The notes under the pieces were generated by a model. The model saw only the letters and a program-made list of their open reading frames with translations, made no database searches and had not been told where the DNA came from. Shown in pieces: positions 1-8,313 of a stretch of DNA of 64,000 nt. Both the position numbers and the translations under genes were made by a program. Location of the stretch: positions 62,001 to 126,000 of the forward strand of contig NZ_CP121467.1 of the NCBI RefSeq assembly GCF_029691405.1, given 5' to 3'. This stretch comes from Streptococcus sp. D7B5. Its GTDB lineage: Bacteria; Bacillota; Bacilli; Lactobacillales; Streptococcaceae. Positions within the stretch are counted from its first letter, which is position 1. Each line of letters starts with the position of its first letter.

Positions 1-1375
1 ACACAACGCATTTGCCTATGTTACAAGGAAGTTTTTCAAATCGATTGTTATCTTCCTGATTATTCTCCTCATGGCGAGCTTGAGTTTGGTCGGCTTGTCG
101 ATCAAGGGAGCTACTGCCAAGGCTTCTCAGGAGACATTTAAAAATATCACCAATAGCTTCTCCATGCAAATCAATCGTCGCGTCAACCAAGGAACGCCAC
201 GTGGTTCAGGGAATATCAAGGGTGAGGATATCAAAAAAATCACCGAAAACAAGGCCATCGAGTCTTATGTTAAACGCATCAACGCTATCGGAGATTTGAC
301 TGGATACGACCTGATTGAAACTCCAGAAACCAAGAAAAATCTCACTGCTGACCGAGCAAAACGGTTTGGAAGTAGTTTGATGATTACAGGTGTCAATGAT
401 TCCTCTAAAGAAGATAAGTTTGTCTCTGGTTCATATAAGCTGGTCGAAGGTGAGCACCTAACCAACGACGACAAGGACAAGATCCTCATGCACAAGGACT
501 TGGCAGCTAAACACGGCTGGAAAGTTGGAGATAAGGTCAAACTAGACTCCAATGTCTATGATGCAGACAATGAAAAAGGAGCCAAGGAAACAGTCGAAGT
601 GACAATCAAGGGACTCTTTGATGGTCATAATAAGTCAGCAGTAACCTACTCACAAGAACTCTATGAAAACACAGCTATCACAGACATTCACACTGCTGCA
701 AAACTTTATGGATACACAGAAGACACAGCTATTTATGGGGACGCAACCTTCTTTGTAACAGCAGACAAGAACTTGGATGATGTCATGAAAGAGTTGAAGG
801 GTATCAATGGTATCAACTGGAAGAGCTACACACTTGTGAAGAGCTCCTCTAACTACCCAGCTCTAGAGCAATCCATCTCTGGTATGTACAAGATGGCCAA
901 CCTCCTCTTCTGGGGTAGCTTGAGCTTCTCAGTTCTTCTCCTTGCACTCTTGCTCAGTCTTTGGATCAACGCCCGTCGCAAGGAAGTGGGAATCCTCCTC
1001 TCTATCGGTCTCAAGCAGGCAAGTATCTTGGGGCAATTCATTACCGAATCTATCCTGATTGCCATTCCTGCTCTTATTTCTGCTTACTTCCTAGCCAACT
1101 ACACAGCCCGTGCCATCGGAAATACTGTTCTTGCCAATGTCACTTCAGGTGTTGCCAAGCAAGCCAGCAAGGCTGCTCAAGCCTCTAATCTTGGTGGTGG
1201 TGCAGAAGTAGACGGCTTTAGCAAGACCCTGTCGAGCCTAGACATTTCCATTCAGACATCAGACTTTATCATCGTCTTTGTCCTAGCCTTGGTTCTAGTG
1301 GTTCTCGTTATGGCTCTTGCCTCAAGCAATCTCCTCAGAAAACAACCAAAAGAGCTCTTGCTCGATAGCGAATAA
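1..1375 (+). CDS. vex3: ABC transporter permease Vex3, 5' end cut by window
   Basis: FtsX/MacB-type membrane permease of the Vex123 exporter. The frame is open from base 2, before the first in-frame ATG at 71. The residues ahead of that ATG form the usual N-terminal membrane anchor (AYVTRKFFK then a hydrophobic run), so only about two residues should be missing. One N-terminal TM, an extracellular domain of about 240 residues, and three C-terminal TM segments follow, with the FtsX-like motif INARRKEVGILLSIG after the second TM. It ends in LRKQPKELLLDSE, typical of the family. vncRS follows 140 bp downstream, as in pneumococcus, where the locus was linked to vancomycin tolerance; the exported substrate is not evident here. 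Identification rests on near-identity to the Vex3 I recall. Confidence 0.93.
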   Translation, partial: HNAFAYVTRKFFKSIVIFLIILLMASLSLVGLSIKGATAKASQETFKNITNSFSMQINRRVNQGTPRGSGNIKGEDIKKITENKAIESYVKRINAIGDLTGYDLIETPETKKNLTADRAKRFGSSLMITGVNDSSKEDKFVSGSYKLVEGEHLTNDDKDKILMHKDLAAKHGWKVGDKVKLDSNVYDADNEKGAKETVEVTIKGLFDGHNKSAVTYSQELYENTAITDIHTAAKLYGYTEDTAIYGDATFFVTADKNLDDVMKELKGINGINWKSYTLVKSSSNYPALEQSISGMYKMANLLFWGSLSFSVLLLALLLSLWINARRKEVGILLSIGLKQASILGQFITESILIAIPALISAYFLANYTARAIGNTVLANVTSGVAKQASKAAQASNLGGGAEVDGFSKTLSSLDISIQTSDFIIVFVLALVLVVLVMALASSNLLRKQPKELLLDSE

Positions 1376-1381
1376 AAAACT

Positions 1382-1428
1382 TGCTACCTATTCTCCTCTA
1401 AATGGGGTATAATATAGGTAGCATTTTT
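1382..1428 (+). terminator. Terminator after vex3 with a -10-like box in its loop
   Basis: TGCTACCTAT (1382-1391) pairs perfectly with ATAGGTAGCA (1414-1423), followed by TTTTT. The 22-nt loop contains TATAAT at 1408-1413, which could also start transcription toward vncR; no good -35 lies 17 bp upstream. Confidence 0.7.
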
Positions 1429-1516
1429 ATCTATTTCATTTTGATAAGGACTCTTCCTATCAGGATGAAACCGAGAAGATTTACAAGAAATTTAAAGGAA
1501 TGTGAAACGTTTTTCT

Positions 1517-2173
1517 ATGAAAATTTTAATTGTAGAAGATGAAGAGATGATCCGTGAGGGGATCAGTGACTATTTGACCGATTGTGGTTATGAAACCATT
1601 GAAGCAGCAGATGGACAAGAAGCTCTGGAAAAATTTTCCAGCTATGAAGTTGCTCTAGTACTGCTGGATATCCAGATGCCCAAGCTCAATGGCCTCGAAG
1701 TTCTAGCTGAGATTCGTAAGACCAGTCAGGTTCCTGTCTTGATGCTGACCGCTTTTCAGGATGAAGAATACAAGATGAGTGCTTTTGCTTCTCTGGCAGA
1801 CGGTTATCTGGAAAAGCCCTTTTCTCTCTCCCTTTTAAAAGTAAGGGTGGACGCGATTTTCAAGCGCTACTACGATACAGGACGAATCTTCTCTTATAAG
1901 GATACCAAGGTGGACTTTGAGAGTTACAGTGCAAGCCTCGCGGGAGAAGAAGTGGCTATCAATGCCAAAGAGTTGGAAATTCTGGACTATCTGGTGAAAA
2001 ATGAAGGCCGGGCCTTGACTCGTTCTCAGATAATTGATGCGGTCTGGAAGGTGACAGATGAGGTTCCCTTTGACCGTGTCATTGATGTCTATATCAAGGA
2101 ATTACGGAAAAAGCTAGACTTGGATTGTATCCTCACTGTGCGCAATGTTGGTTATAAATTGGAGCGAAAATGA
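1517..2173 (+). CDS. vncR: Response regulator VncR
   Basis: OmpR/PhoB-class DNA-binding response regulator, partner of VncS. Starting at ATG 1517 gives 218 aa, the usual VncR length, beginning MKILIVEDEE with the acidic D8/E9 pair. The phospho-acceptor is D51 (LLDIQMP), T/S and K receiver motifs follow (LMLTAF, LEKPFS), and a winged helix occupies about 125-218. A GTG at 1502 in frame would add five residues. The AAAGGA at 1495-1500 is too close to the GTG and rather far from the ATG, so the start is not fully settled; I prefer the ATG because it begins the conserved receiver fold. The stop overlaps vncS by 4 bp. Confidence 0.93.
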   Translation: MKILIVEDEEMIREGISDYLTDCGYETIEAADGQEALEKFSSYEVALVLLDIQMPKLNGLEVLAEIRKTSQVPVLMLTAFQDEEYKMSAFASLADGYLEKPFSLSLLKVRVDAIFKRYYDTGRIFSYKDTKVDFESYSASLAGEEVAINAKELEILDYLVKNEGRALTRSQIIDAVWKVTDEVPFDRVIDVYIKELRKKLDLDCILTVRNVGYKLERK

Positions 2174-3498
2174 AACGAACAGGTTTATTTACAAAGATTT
2201 TTATCTATACCTTCTCGATTTTTAGTGTTCTGGTTATTTGTCTTCATTTAGCCATTTATTTTCTCTTTCCATCGACTTATCTAAGTCATCGTCAGGAAAC
2301 CATTGGTCAGAAAGCGACAGCCATTGCTCGGTCCCTTGACGGAAAAGACAGGCAAAGTATCGAACAAGTGTTAGACTTGTATTCCCAGACCAGTGATATC
2401 AAAGGGTCCGTTAAGGGTGAGATGACTGAGGACAAGTTAGAGGTTAAGGATAATTTTCCACTAGATACAGCTCGCCAGACAACCTCCCTCTTTATTGAGG
2501 AGCGTGAGGTGAAAACGCAAGACGGTAGCACTATGACTCTTCAGTTTCTAGCTTCCATGGATTTGCAAAAGGAAGCAGAGCAGATCAGTCTCCAATTTCT
2601 CCCCTATACCTTGTTGGCATCTTTTTTAATTTCCCTTTTGGTAGCTTATATCTATGCTCGGACTATTGTTGCTCCGATCTTGGAAATCAAGTGGGTGACC
2701 CGTCGGATGATGGACCTGGATGCTGAAGTACGGTTGCGTGTGGATTCTAAGGATGAGATTGGTGATCTCAAGGAACAAATCAATAGCCTTTACCAGCATC
2801 TTTTGACTGTTATTGCGGACTTGCATGAGAAGAATGAAGCTATTCTCCAGCTGGAGAAGATGAAGGTTGAGTTCCTACGAGGGGCTTCTCATGAACTGAA
2901 AACACCTCTGGCCAGTTTGAAAATCCTGATTGAGAATATGAAAGAAAATATCGGTCGCTATAGAGATAGAGACCACTATCTGGGAGTTGCCTTGGGGATC
3001 GTGGACGACCTCAGTCATCACGTTCTCCAGATATTGTCTCTTTCTTCTGTTCAGGAATTGCGAGACGAGAAAGAAGAGGTTGACCTCCTTCAGATGACGC
3101 AAAGTCTGGTCAAGGATTATGCTTTGCTCGCCAAGGAAAGAGAACTTCAGATAGATAATAGCTTGACCCATCAGCAGGCATACATAAACCCATCTGTCAT
3201 GAAACTAATCCTATCGAATCTCATCAGTAATGCTATCAAGCACTCCACTCCAGGTGGCTTGGTCCGCATTGGAGAAAGAGAAGGAGAACTCTTTATCGAG
3301 AATAGCTGTAGTCCTGAAGAACAGGAACAATTGGCCCAGTCTTTTTCTGACAATGCTAGTCGCAAGGCCAAGGGTTCGGGGATGGGGATCTTTGTGGTCA
3401 AAAGTTTATTAGAACACGAGAAATTACCTTATCATTTTGAGATGCAGGGTGATCGATTGACCTTCTTCATACGTTATCCCAAAGTCACTCAAGACTAA
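2170..3498 (+). CDS. vncS: Sensor histidine kinase VncS
   Basis: Membrane histidine kinase of 442 aa, the usual length. TM1 is about 10-33, an extracellular sensor of about 110 residues follows, TM2 is about 145-165, then HAMP (about 160-214), the H-box with H241 (ASHELKTPLAS), an N-box (LILSNLISNAIKH) and a G-box (KGSGMGIFVV). The start overlaps the vncR stop (ATGA), so the two are translationally coupled. It phosphorylates VncR; the stimulus was proposed to concern cell-wall stress or a Vex-exported signal, but that model has been disputed and nothing here settles it. Confidence 0.94.
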   Translation: MKRTGLFTKIFIYTFSIFSVLVICLHLAIYFLFPSTYLSHRQETIGQKATAIARSLDGKDRQSIEQVLDLYSQTSDIKGSVKGEMTEDKLEVKDNFPLDTARQTTSLFIEEREVKTQDGSTMTLQFLASMDLQKEAEQISLQFLPYTLLASFLISLLVAYIYARTIVAPILEIKWVTRRMMDLDAEVRLRVDSKDEIGDLKEQINSLYQHLLTVIADLHEKNEAILQLEKMKVEFLRGASHELKTPLASLKILIENMKENIGRYRDRDHYLGVALGIVDDLSHHVLQILSLSSVQELRDEKEEVDLLQMTQSLVKDYALLAKERELQIDNSLTHQQAYINPSVMKLILSNLISNAIKHSTPGGLVRIGEREGELFIENSCSPEEQEQLAQSFSDNASRKAKGSGMGIFVVKSLLEHEKLPYHFEMQGDRLTFFIRYPKVTQD

Positions 3499-3580
3499 GG
3501 AGAAGAAAGGGGTTACATTGATTGAGTTGGAAGAAATTCAATCTAAAGTATGGGAAAAACTAGCTTTTTTTATCAAAAAG

Positions 3581-3589
3581 TGATAAAAT
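3581..3589 (+). promoter_or_regulatory. Probable fba promoter (extended -10)
   Basis: TGATAAAAT is an extended -10 about 49 bp before the fba start; the -35 region is poor. The very strong AGGAGG at 3624-3629 lies 8 nt before the ATG, as expected for a highly expressed gene. Confidence 0.55.
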
Positions 3590-3637
3590 GAACAATGTAA
3601 ATGGGATGTCCCAAAAAATATATAGGAGGCCTGACAA

Positions 3638-4519
3638 ATGGCAATCGTTTCAGCAGAAAAATTTGTCCAAGCAGCTCGTGACAACGGTTATGCAGTTGGT
3701 GGATTTAACACAAACAACCTTGAGTGGACTCAAGCTATCTTGCGTGCAGCAGAAGCTAAAAAAGCTCCAGTTTTGATCCAAACTTCAATGGGTGCTGCTA
3801 AATACATGGGTGGTTACAAAGTTGCTCGCAACTTGATCGCTAACCTTGTTGAGTCAATGGGTATCACTGTACCAGTAGCTATCCACCTTGACCACGGTCA
3901 CTACGAAGATGCACTTGAGTGTATCGAAGTTGGTTACACTTCAATCATGTTTGACGGTTCACACCTTCCAGTTGAAGAAAACCTTAAATTGGCTAAAGAC
4001 GTTGTTGAAAAAGCACACGCTAAAGGTATCTCAGTAGAAGCTGAAGTTGGTACTATCGGTGGTGAAGAAGACGGTATCATCGGTAAAGGTGAATTGGCTC
4101 CAATCGAAGACGCTAAAGCAATGGTTGCAACTGGTATTGACTTCTTGGCAGCTGGTATCGGTAACATCCACGGTCCTTACCCAGCAAACTGGGAAGGTCT
4201 TGACCTTGACCACTTGAAGAAATTGACAGAAGCTCTTCCAGGCTTCCCAATCGTATTGCACGGTGGTTCAGGTATCCCTGATGACCAAATCCAAGCAGCT
4301 ATCAAACTTGGTGTTGCGAAAGTTAACGTTAACACTGAATGTCAAATCGCATTCGCTAACGCAACTCGTAAATTTGCTCGTGACTACGAAGCAAACGAAG
4401 CAGAATACGACAAGAAAAAACTCTTCGACCCACGTAAATTCTTGGCTGACGGTGTAAAAGCTATCCAAGCATCAGTTGAAGAACGTATCGACGTATTCGG
4501 TTCAGAAGGTAAAGCATAA
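3638..4519 (+). CDS. fba: Class II fructose-1,6-bisphosphate aldolase
   Basis: Cytosolic zinc-dependent glycolytic enzyme that cleaves fructose-1,6-bisphosphate to DHAP and glyceraldehyde-3-phosphate. It is 293 aa, full length. The HLDHGH motif (83-88) holds the catalytic Asp85 and zinc ligand His86. Further family landmarks are the AEVGTIGGEEDG loop, the GNIHGPY zinc/phosphate segment, and LHGGSGIPD near 210-217. Codon use is strongly optimised (GCT, GGT, CGT, AAC), as in highly expressed streptococcal genes and unlike the AT-rich genes nearby. It is monocistronic with its own promoter and terminator. Confidence 0.98.
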   Translation: MAIVSAEKFVQAARDNGYAVGGFNTNNLEWTQAILRAAEAKKAPVLIQTSMGAAKYMGGYKVARNLIANLVESMGITVPVAIHLDHGHYEDALECIEVGYTSIMFDGSHLPVEENLKLAKDVVEKAHAKGISVEAEVGTIGGEEDGIIGKGELAPIEDAKAMVATGIDFLAAGIGNIHGPYPANWEGLDLDHLKKLTEALPGFPIVLHGGSGIPDDQIQAAIKLGVAKVNVNTECQIAFANATRKFARDYEANEAEYDKKKLFDPRKFLADGVKAIQASVEERIDVFGSEGKA

Positions 4520-4545
4520 TCTAGCTGAACAATACAATACAGAAA

Positions 4546-4569
4546 CCTGCCCATTGGGTGGGTTTTTTT
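4546..4569 (+). terminator. fba terminator
   Basis: CCTGCCC (4546-4552), loop ATT, GGGTGGG (4556-4562), then seven T. Nearly the same stem and loop recur after the histidine phosphatase gene at 6240. Confidence 0.88.
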
Positions 4570-4615
4570 GTGTCTGACTATATAGCCAATATACTGTAGA
4601 AGAACCAATCTTAAG

Positions 4616-4653
4616 TTGCTAAAAGGACCTATTTTTTGTACAATAATGCTATG
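4616..4653 (+). promoter_or_regulatory. Promoter placing +1 at the hydrolase ATG
   Basis: TTGCTA (4616-4621), 17-bp spacer, TACAAT (4639-4644), then six bases and ATG at 4651. Transcription would start at or next to the ATG. See the finding on leaderless genes. Confidence 0.6.
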
Positions 4654-5583
4654 AAAATACTGAAAAAATGGTTTCTTGGCTTTCTTAGTTTCATTCTTTT
4701 ATTTTTACTCGCTACATTTATCTTTCATCGTATTAGTTTAGATAAGGAACAAGCCTCACTAACACCTATGGGACAACAAGTTCTCGTCAATGGACATCAA
4801 ATAAATATTTACGTTGAAGGGGATGGACCTGAGACTATAGTAGTTCTCTCAGGTGCTGGTATTGCTTCTCCCATATTGGACTTTAAAAATGTATCGGAAT
4901 CCTTATCGAAACGATATAAGGTAGTCATCGTGGAGCGGGCGGGATATGGTTATAGTGATGATAGCAATCATTCAAGAGATGTGATGGAGGTTTTGTCTGA
5001 GACTCACCAAGCTCTTTCGCAAGCAAATATCACAGGGCCGTTTGTCATTCTGTCTCATTCCATGGCTAGTCTAGAGAGTTTGGCTTGGCAGGAGAAGTAT
5101 CCTGATGAAGTGAAAGCCTTGATTGGTCTGGATTGGGCACTGCCGTCAAGTTATGAGAATTTAAAGGATAATCAGGCCTTGCTCACTGTGGCATATTGGA
5201 GCAGTAAGATTGGGTTATTACGTTATTTCCCTGAGTCTTTTTATATAAAAAATCAAACTCTGACCGAAAATGAACGAAAACAATATAAACTTCTAGCTTA
5301 TAAGCAGTTGATGTCACAAGCCATGCTTCATGAATCTCAAACGGTAAAGGAAAATGCCAAGAAAGTTCCCTCTAGCATCAATCCGAAAATTCCCACCTTA
5401 CTATTGGTGTCTAACGGTCAAGGCACTAGTTTTAGCCAATCTGAGTGGCAACGTTATGCAGAGAGATTTGCAAGTGAACAGTCTAATGTTCAAGTCGTCT
5501 ATATGGATGCGCCTCACGACCTCTATCATTATCAAAGCGATGCTATTGTTTCTCGCATTAAAGAATTTTTAGAGAATAATTGA
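4651..5583 (+). CDS. Alpha/beta hydrolase, membrane-anchored
   Basis: Hydrolase of unknown substrate, 310 aa from ATG 4651. An uncleaved signal anchor or TM (about 7-25) puts the hydrolase domain outside the membrane. Landmarks: oxyanion region VVLSGAGIAS (about 64-73), VERAGYGYSD, nucleophile Ser137 in SHSMAS (a variant of GxSxG), and a late His in DAPHDLYH. An in-frame TTG at 4636 has AAAAGGA 8 nt upstream and would add five residues, but that TTG overlaps the -10 box, so it can be used only if an upstream transcript exists. The gene stands alone between two terminators. Specificity cannot be read from the sequence. Confidence 0.82.
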   Translation: MKILKKWFLGFLSFILLFLLATFIFHRISLDKEQASLTPMGQQVLVNGHQINIYVEGDGPETIVVLSGAGIASPILDFKNVSESLSKRYKVVIVERAGYGYSDDSNHSRDVMEVLSETHQALSQANITGPFVILSHSMASLESLAWQEKYPDEVKALIGLDWALPSSYENLKDNQALLTVAYWSSKIGLLRYFPESFYIKNQTLTENERKQYKLLAYKQLMSQAMLHESQTVKENAKKVPSSINPKIPTLLLVSNGQGTSFSQSEWQRYAERFASEQSNVQVVYMDAPHDLYHYQSDAIVSRIKEFLENN

Positions 5584-5634
5584 GGGCTTAAAAATCCATT
5601 GAGACTGATGATAATAATTGAAAGGTAATGACTT

Positions 5635-6180
5635 ATGAATAATTCTTATATTTTACTTAGACATGCTCATTCAAGATTTTCAAGTGATGATTTCAATAGA
5701 ACTTTATCAGAAAAAGGATTCTCATCTCTTGACCAGTTAGATTTTTTGAATTCTTTTAATATTGATTATTATTTTTCTAGTCCTTATAAACGAGCATTTG
5801 AAACGATTAATAGCTCGCCAATTCAATTTGATAAAATAGTTCTTGATAATCGGTTACGAGAGCGAAAATTATCTTCAACCTTTATAAAAGATTCTGAGTT
5901 TGAAGACAGTATTAAATATTTATGGCAAAATCCTAGTGAATCTCTTTTAGAAGGGGAATCAAATCAAGACGCACTAGCTAGAGTACTAAATTTTTTAATG
6001 GAATTGGAAGAGAGATACTCAGAAAAAATGATTTTACTTAGTTCACACGGGAATTTGATAGGAATACTACTACATCACTTTGATTCCAGTTTTGATTATG
6101 AAAAATGGGAGCATATGACCTTTCCAGATTGTTTTCTAATTGATAGAGATGGGATTGTGAAAAGAATTTTGAAAGATTAG
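5635..6180 (+). CDS. Histidine phosphatase family protein
   Basis: Phosphoglycerate-mutase-like protein of 181 aa. The RHG-type motif appears as R9-H10-A11-H12, with the phospho-acceptor H10; FSSPYKRAFETI gives the conserved Arg and SSHGNLIG gives the second catalytic His. It is shorter than glycolytic PGM (about 230 aa), which fits a small phosphoesterase. Codon use is very AT-rich (many ATA, TTA, AGA), unlike fba just upstream, which suggests horizontal acquisition. A terminator follows at 6240. The substrate is unknown. Confidence 0.8.
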   Translation: MNNSYILLRHAHSRFSSDDFNRTLSEKGFSSLDQLDFLNSFNIDYYFSSPYKRAFETINSSPIQFDKIVLDNRLRERKLSSTFIKDSEFEDSIKYLWQNPSESLLEGESNQDALARVLNFLMELEERYSEKMILLSSHGNLIGILLHHFDSSFDYEKWEHMTFPDCFLIDRDGIVKRILKD

Positions 6181-6239
6181 TTCGTTGATTAAATAGTGAA
6201 TCATATTGATCAAAATAGTTTGCTTTTTACAACTCGTAA

Positions 6240-6262
6240 CCTGCCCATCGGGCAGGTCTTTT
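6240..6262 (+). terminator. Terminator after the histidine phosphatase gene
   Basis: CCTGCCC (6240-6246), loop ATC, GGGCAGG (6250-6256), then TCTTTTT. Confidence 0.88.
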
Positions 6263-6355
6263 TGGTGTTTTAAGGAAACTATTAAACCAGAATTTTGGAT
6301 TTAAAATAGCATTTTAAGAGTGAAATCTCTAATTTCATAATCTGTAGGCAAACGC

Positions 6356-6384
6356 TTGCATTCCGTTTTTTATTGGACTATAAT
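6356..6384 (+). promoter_or_regulatory. Promoter of the ABC exporter operon
   Basis: TTGCAT (6356-6361), exactly 17 bp, TATAAT (6379-6384). It predicts a leader of about 110 nt before the ATG at 6500. The gap 6181-6499 holds only the terminator and this promoter. Confidence 0.75.
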
Positions 6385-6499
6385 AGGTTGGTATAAAGCC
6401 TTCTGTAAGAATAACAATTAGAAAGTTTAGAAAGTAAGGACTTAGAATATTTGTAGTCAAAAATACAATGTTGCTATTCCTTGCGATAGGGAGATAGAT

Positions 6500-7492
6500 A
6501 TGGCAATGATAGAAGTGGAACATCTTCAGAAAAATTTTGTGAAGACTGTTAAGGAACCAGGCTTGAAAGGGGCTTTGCGCTCCTTTATTCATCCTGAAAA
6601 GCAGACCTTTGAAGCGGTCAAGGATTTGACTTTTGAGGTACCCAAGGGCCAAATTCTAGGTTTTATCGGCGCAAATGGTGCTGGGAAGTCAACAACCATC
6701 AAAATGCTGACAGGGATTTTAAAACCGACATCTGGTTTTTGTCGGATTAACGGCAAGATTCCGCAGGACAATCGTCAGGATTATGTTAAAGATATTGGTG
6801 TGGTCTTTGGACAACGTACCCAGCTATGGTGGGATTTGGCTCTGCAAGAGACCTATACGGTCTTAAAAGAGATTTACGATGTGCCGGACTCGCTCTTTCA
6901 TAAACGCATGGACTTTTTGAATGAAGTCTTGGATTTGAAGGACTTTATCAAAGACCCCGTGCGGACTCTTTCACTGGGGCAACGGATGCGGGCGGATATT
7001 GCGGCTTCCTTGCTCCACAATCCTAAAGTTCTCTTTTTAGATGAGCCGACCATTGGTTTGGACGTTTCGGTCAAGGACAACATTCGTCGGGCTATTACCC
7101 AGATCAATCAGGAGGAAGAAACAACTATCCTCTTGACCACTCACGACCTGAGCGACATTGAGCAACTCTGTGATCGAATTTTTATGATTGATAAGGGGCA
7201 AGAGATTTTTGATGGAACGGTTAGCCAGCTCAAGGAGACCTTTGGCAAGATGAAGACTCTTTCCTTTGAACTGCTACCAGGTCAAAGTCATCTCCTTTCT
7301 CACTATGAAGGCCTGCCTGATATGACCATTGATAGACAAGGAAATAGCCTCAATATTGAATTTGATAGTTCCCGCTACCAGTCGGCTGATATTATCAAGC
7401 AAACCCTGTCTGATTTTGAAATTCGCGATTTGAAGATGTTGGATACGGATATTGAGGATATTATCCGTCGCTTCTACCGAAAGGAGCTCTAA
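6500..7492 (+). CDS. ABC exporter ATP-binding protein
   Basis: Cytoplasmic ATPase of an ABC-2 type exporter, 330 aa. Walker A is GANGAGKST (about 57-65), the signature is LSLGQRMRAD, Walker B is VLFLDEPTIGLD, and the H-loop is LLTTHD. A C-terminal extension of about 100 residues past the ATPase core is typical of the subfamily paired with DUF990-like permeases. GGGAG lies before the ATG. The first permease starts 2 bp after its stop, so all three genes are one operon. In pneumococcus the same trio sits just upstream of prtA. Substrate unknown. Confidence 0.9.
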   Translation: MAMIEVEHLQKNFVKTVKEPGLKGALRSFIHPEKQTFEAVKDLTFEVPKGQILGFIGANGAGKSTTIKMLTGILKPTSGFCRINGKIPQDNRQDYVKDIGVVFGQRTQLWWDLALQETYTVLKEIYDVPDSLFHKRMDFLNEVLDLKDFIKDPVRTLSLGQRMRADIAASLLHNPKVLFLDEPTIGLDVSVKDNIRRAITQINQEEETTILLTTHDLSDIEQLCDRIFMIDKGQEIFDGTVSQLKETFGKMKTLSFELLPGQSHLLSHYEGLPDMTIDRQGNSLNIEFDSSRYQSADIIKQTLSDFEIRDLKMLDTDIEDIIRRFYRKEL

Positions 7493-7493
7493 G

Positions 7494-8312
7494 ATGGTCA
7501 AATTGTGGAGACGTTATAAACCCTTTATCAATGCAGGGATTCAGGAGTTGATTACCTATCGAGTCAACTTTCTACTTTATCGGATTGGGGATGTTATGGG
7601 AGCTTTTGTTGCTTTCTATCTCTGGAAGGCTGTCTTTGATTCCTCGCAAGAATCTTTGATTCAGGGCTTTAGTATGGCAGACATCACCCTATACATCATC
7701 ATGAGCTTTGTGACTAATCTTTTGACTAGGTCGGACAGCTCCTTTATGATCGGGGAGGAGGTCAAGGATGGTTCCATTATCATGCGCTTGTTGCGACCAG
7801 TGCATTTTGCGGCCTCTTATCTCTTTACGGAGCTTGGTTCCAAGTGGTTGATTTTTATCTCTGTTGGACTGCCATTTTTAAGTGTCATTGTCTTGATGAA
7901 AATCTTATCAGGACAAGGAATTGTAGAATTGCTGGGCTTAACCATCCTTTATCTTTTTAGCTTAACTCTAGCCTACCTAATCAACTTTTTCTTTAATATC
8001 TGCTTTGGATTTTCAGCCTTTGTCTTTAAAAATCTATGGGGTTCCAATCTACTCAAGACTTCTATAGTGGCCTTTATGTCTGGAAGTCTGATTCCCTTGG
8101 CTTTCTTTCCAAAGATTGTTTCTGATATTTTGTCCTTCTTGCCTTTTTCATCTTTGATTTATACTCCAGTTATGATCATTGTTGGGAAATACGATGCCAG
8201 TCAGATTCTTCAAGCACTCTTGCTACAGTTCTTCTGGCTCATAGTGATGGTGGGCTTGTCTCAGTTGATATGGAAACGAGTCCAGTCCTTTATCACTATT
8301 CAAGGAGGTTAG
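7494..8312 (+). CDS. ABC-2 family exporter permease, subunit 1
   Basis: Integral membrane subunit, 272 aa from ATG 7494, which has AAGGAG seven nt upstream overlapping the end of the ATPase gene. About six hydrophobic segments are visible, for example FYLWKAVF, LIFISVGLPFLSVIVLM and LLGLTILYLFSLTLAYLI. It resembles ABC-2/DUF990 permeases and should pair with the next gene to form a heterodimeric channel. An earlier TTG-initiated frame (7452) overlaps the ATPase and lacks a ribosome site. Confidence 0.85.
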   Translation: MVKLWRRYKPFINAGIQELITYRVNFLLYRIGDVMGAFVAFYLWKAVFDSSQESLIQGFSMADITLYIIMSFVTNLLTRSDSSFMIGEEVKDGSIIMRLLRPVHFAASYLFTELGSKWLIFISVGLPFLSVIVLMKILSGQGIVELLGLTILYLFSLTLAYLINFFFNICFGFSAFVFKNLWGSNLLKTSIVAFMSGSLIPLAFFPKIVSDILSFLPFSSLIYTPVMIIVGKYDASQILQALLLQFFWLIVMVGLSQLIWKRVQSFITIQGG

Positions 8313-8313
8313 T

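Noticed and set aside
7452..7493. Earlier start for the first exporter permease
   Set aside because: It begins with TTG inside the ATPase gene and lacks a ribosome site, while ATG 7494 has AAGGAG at 7 nt.
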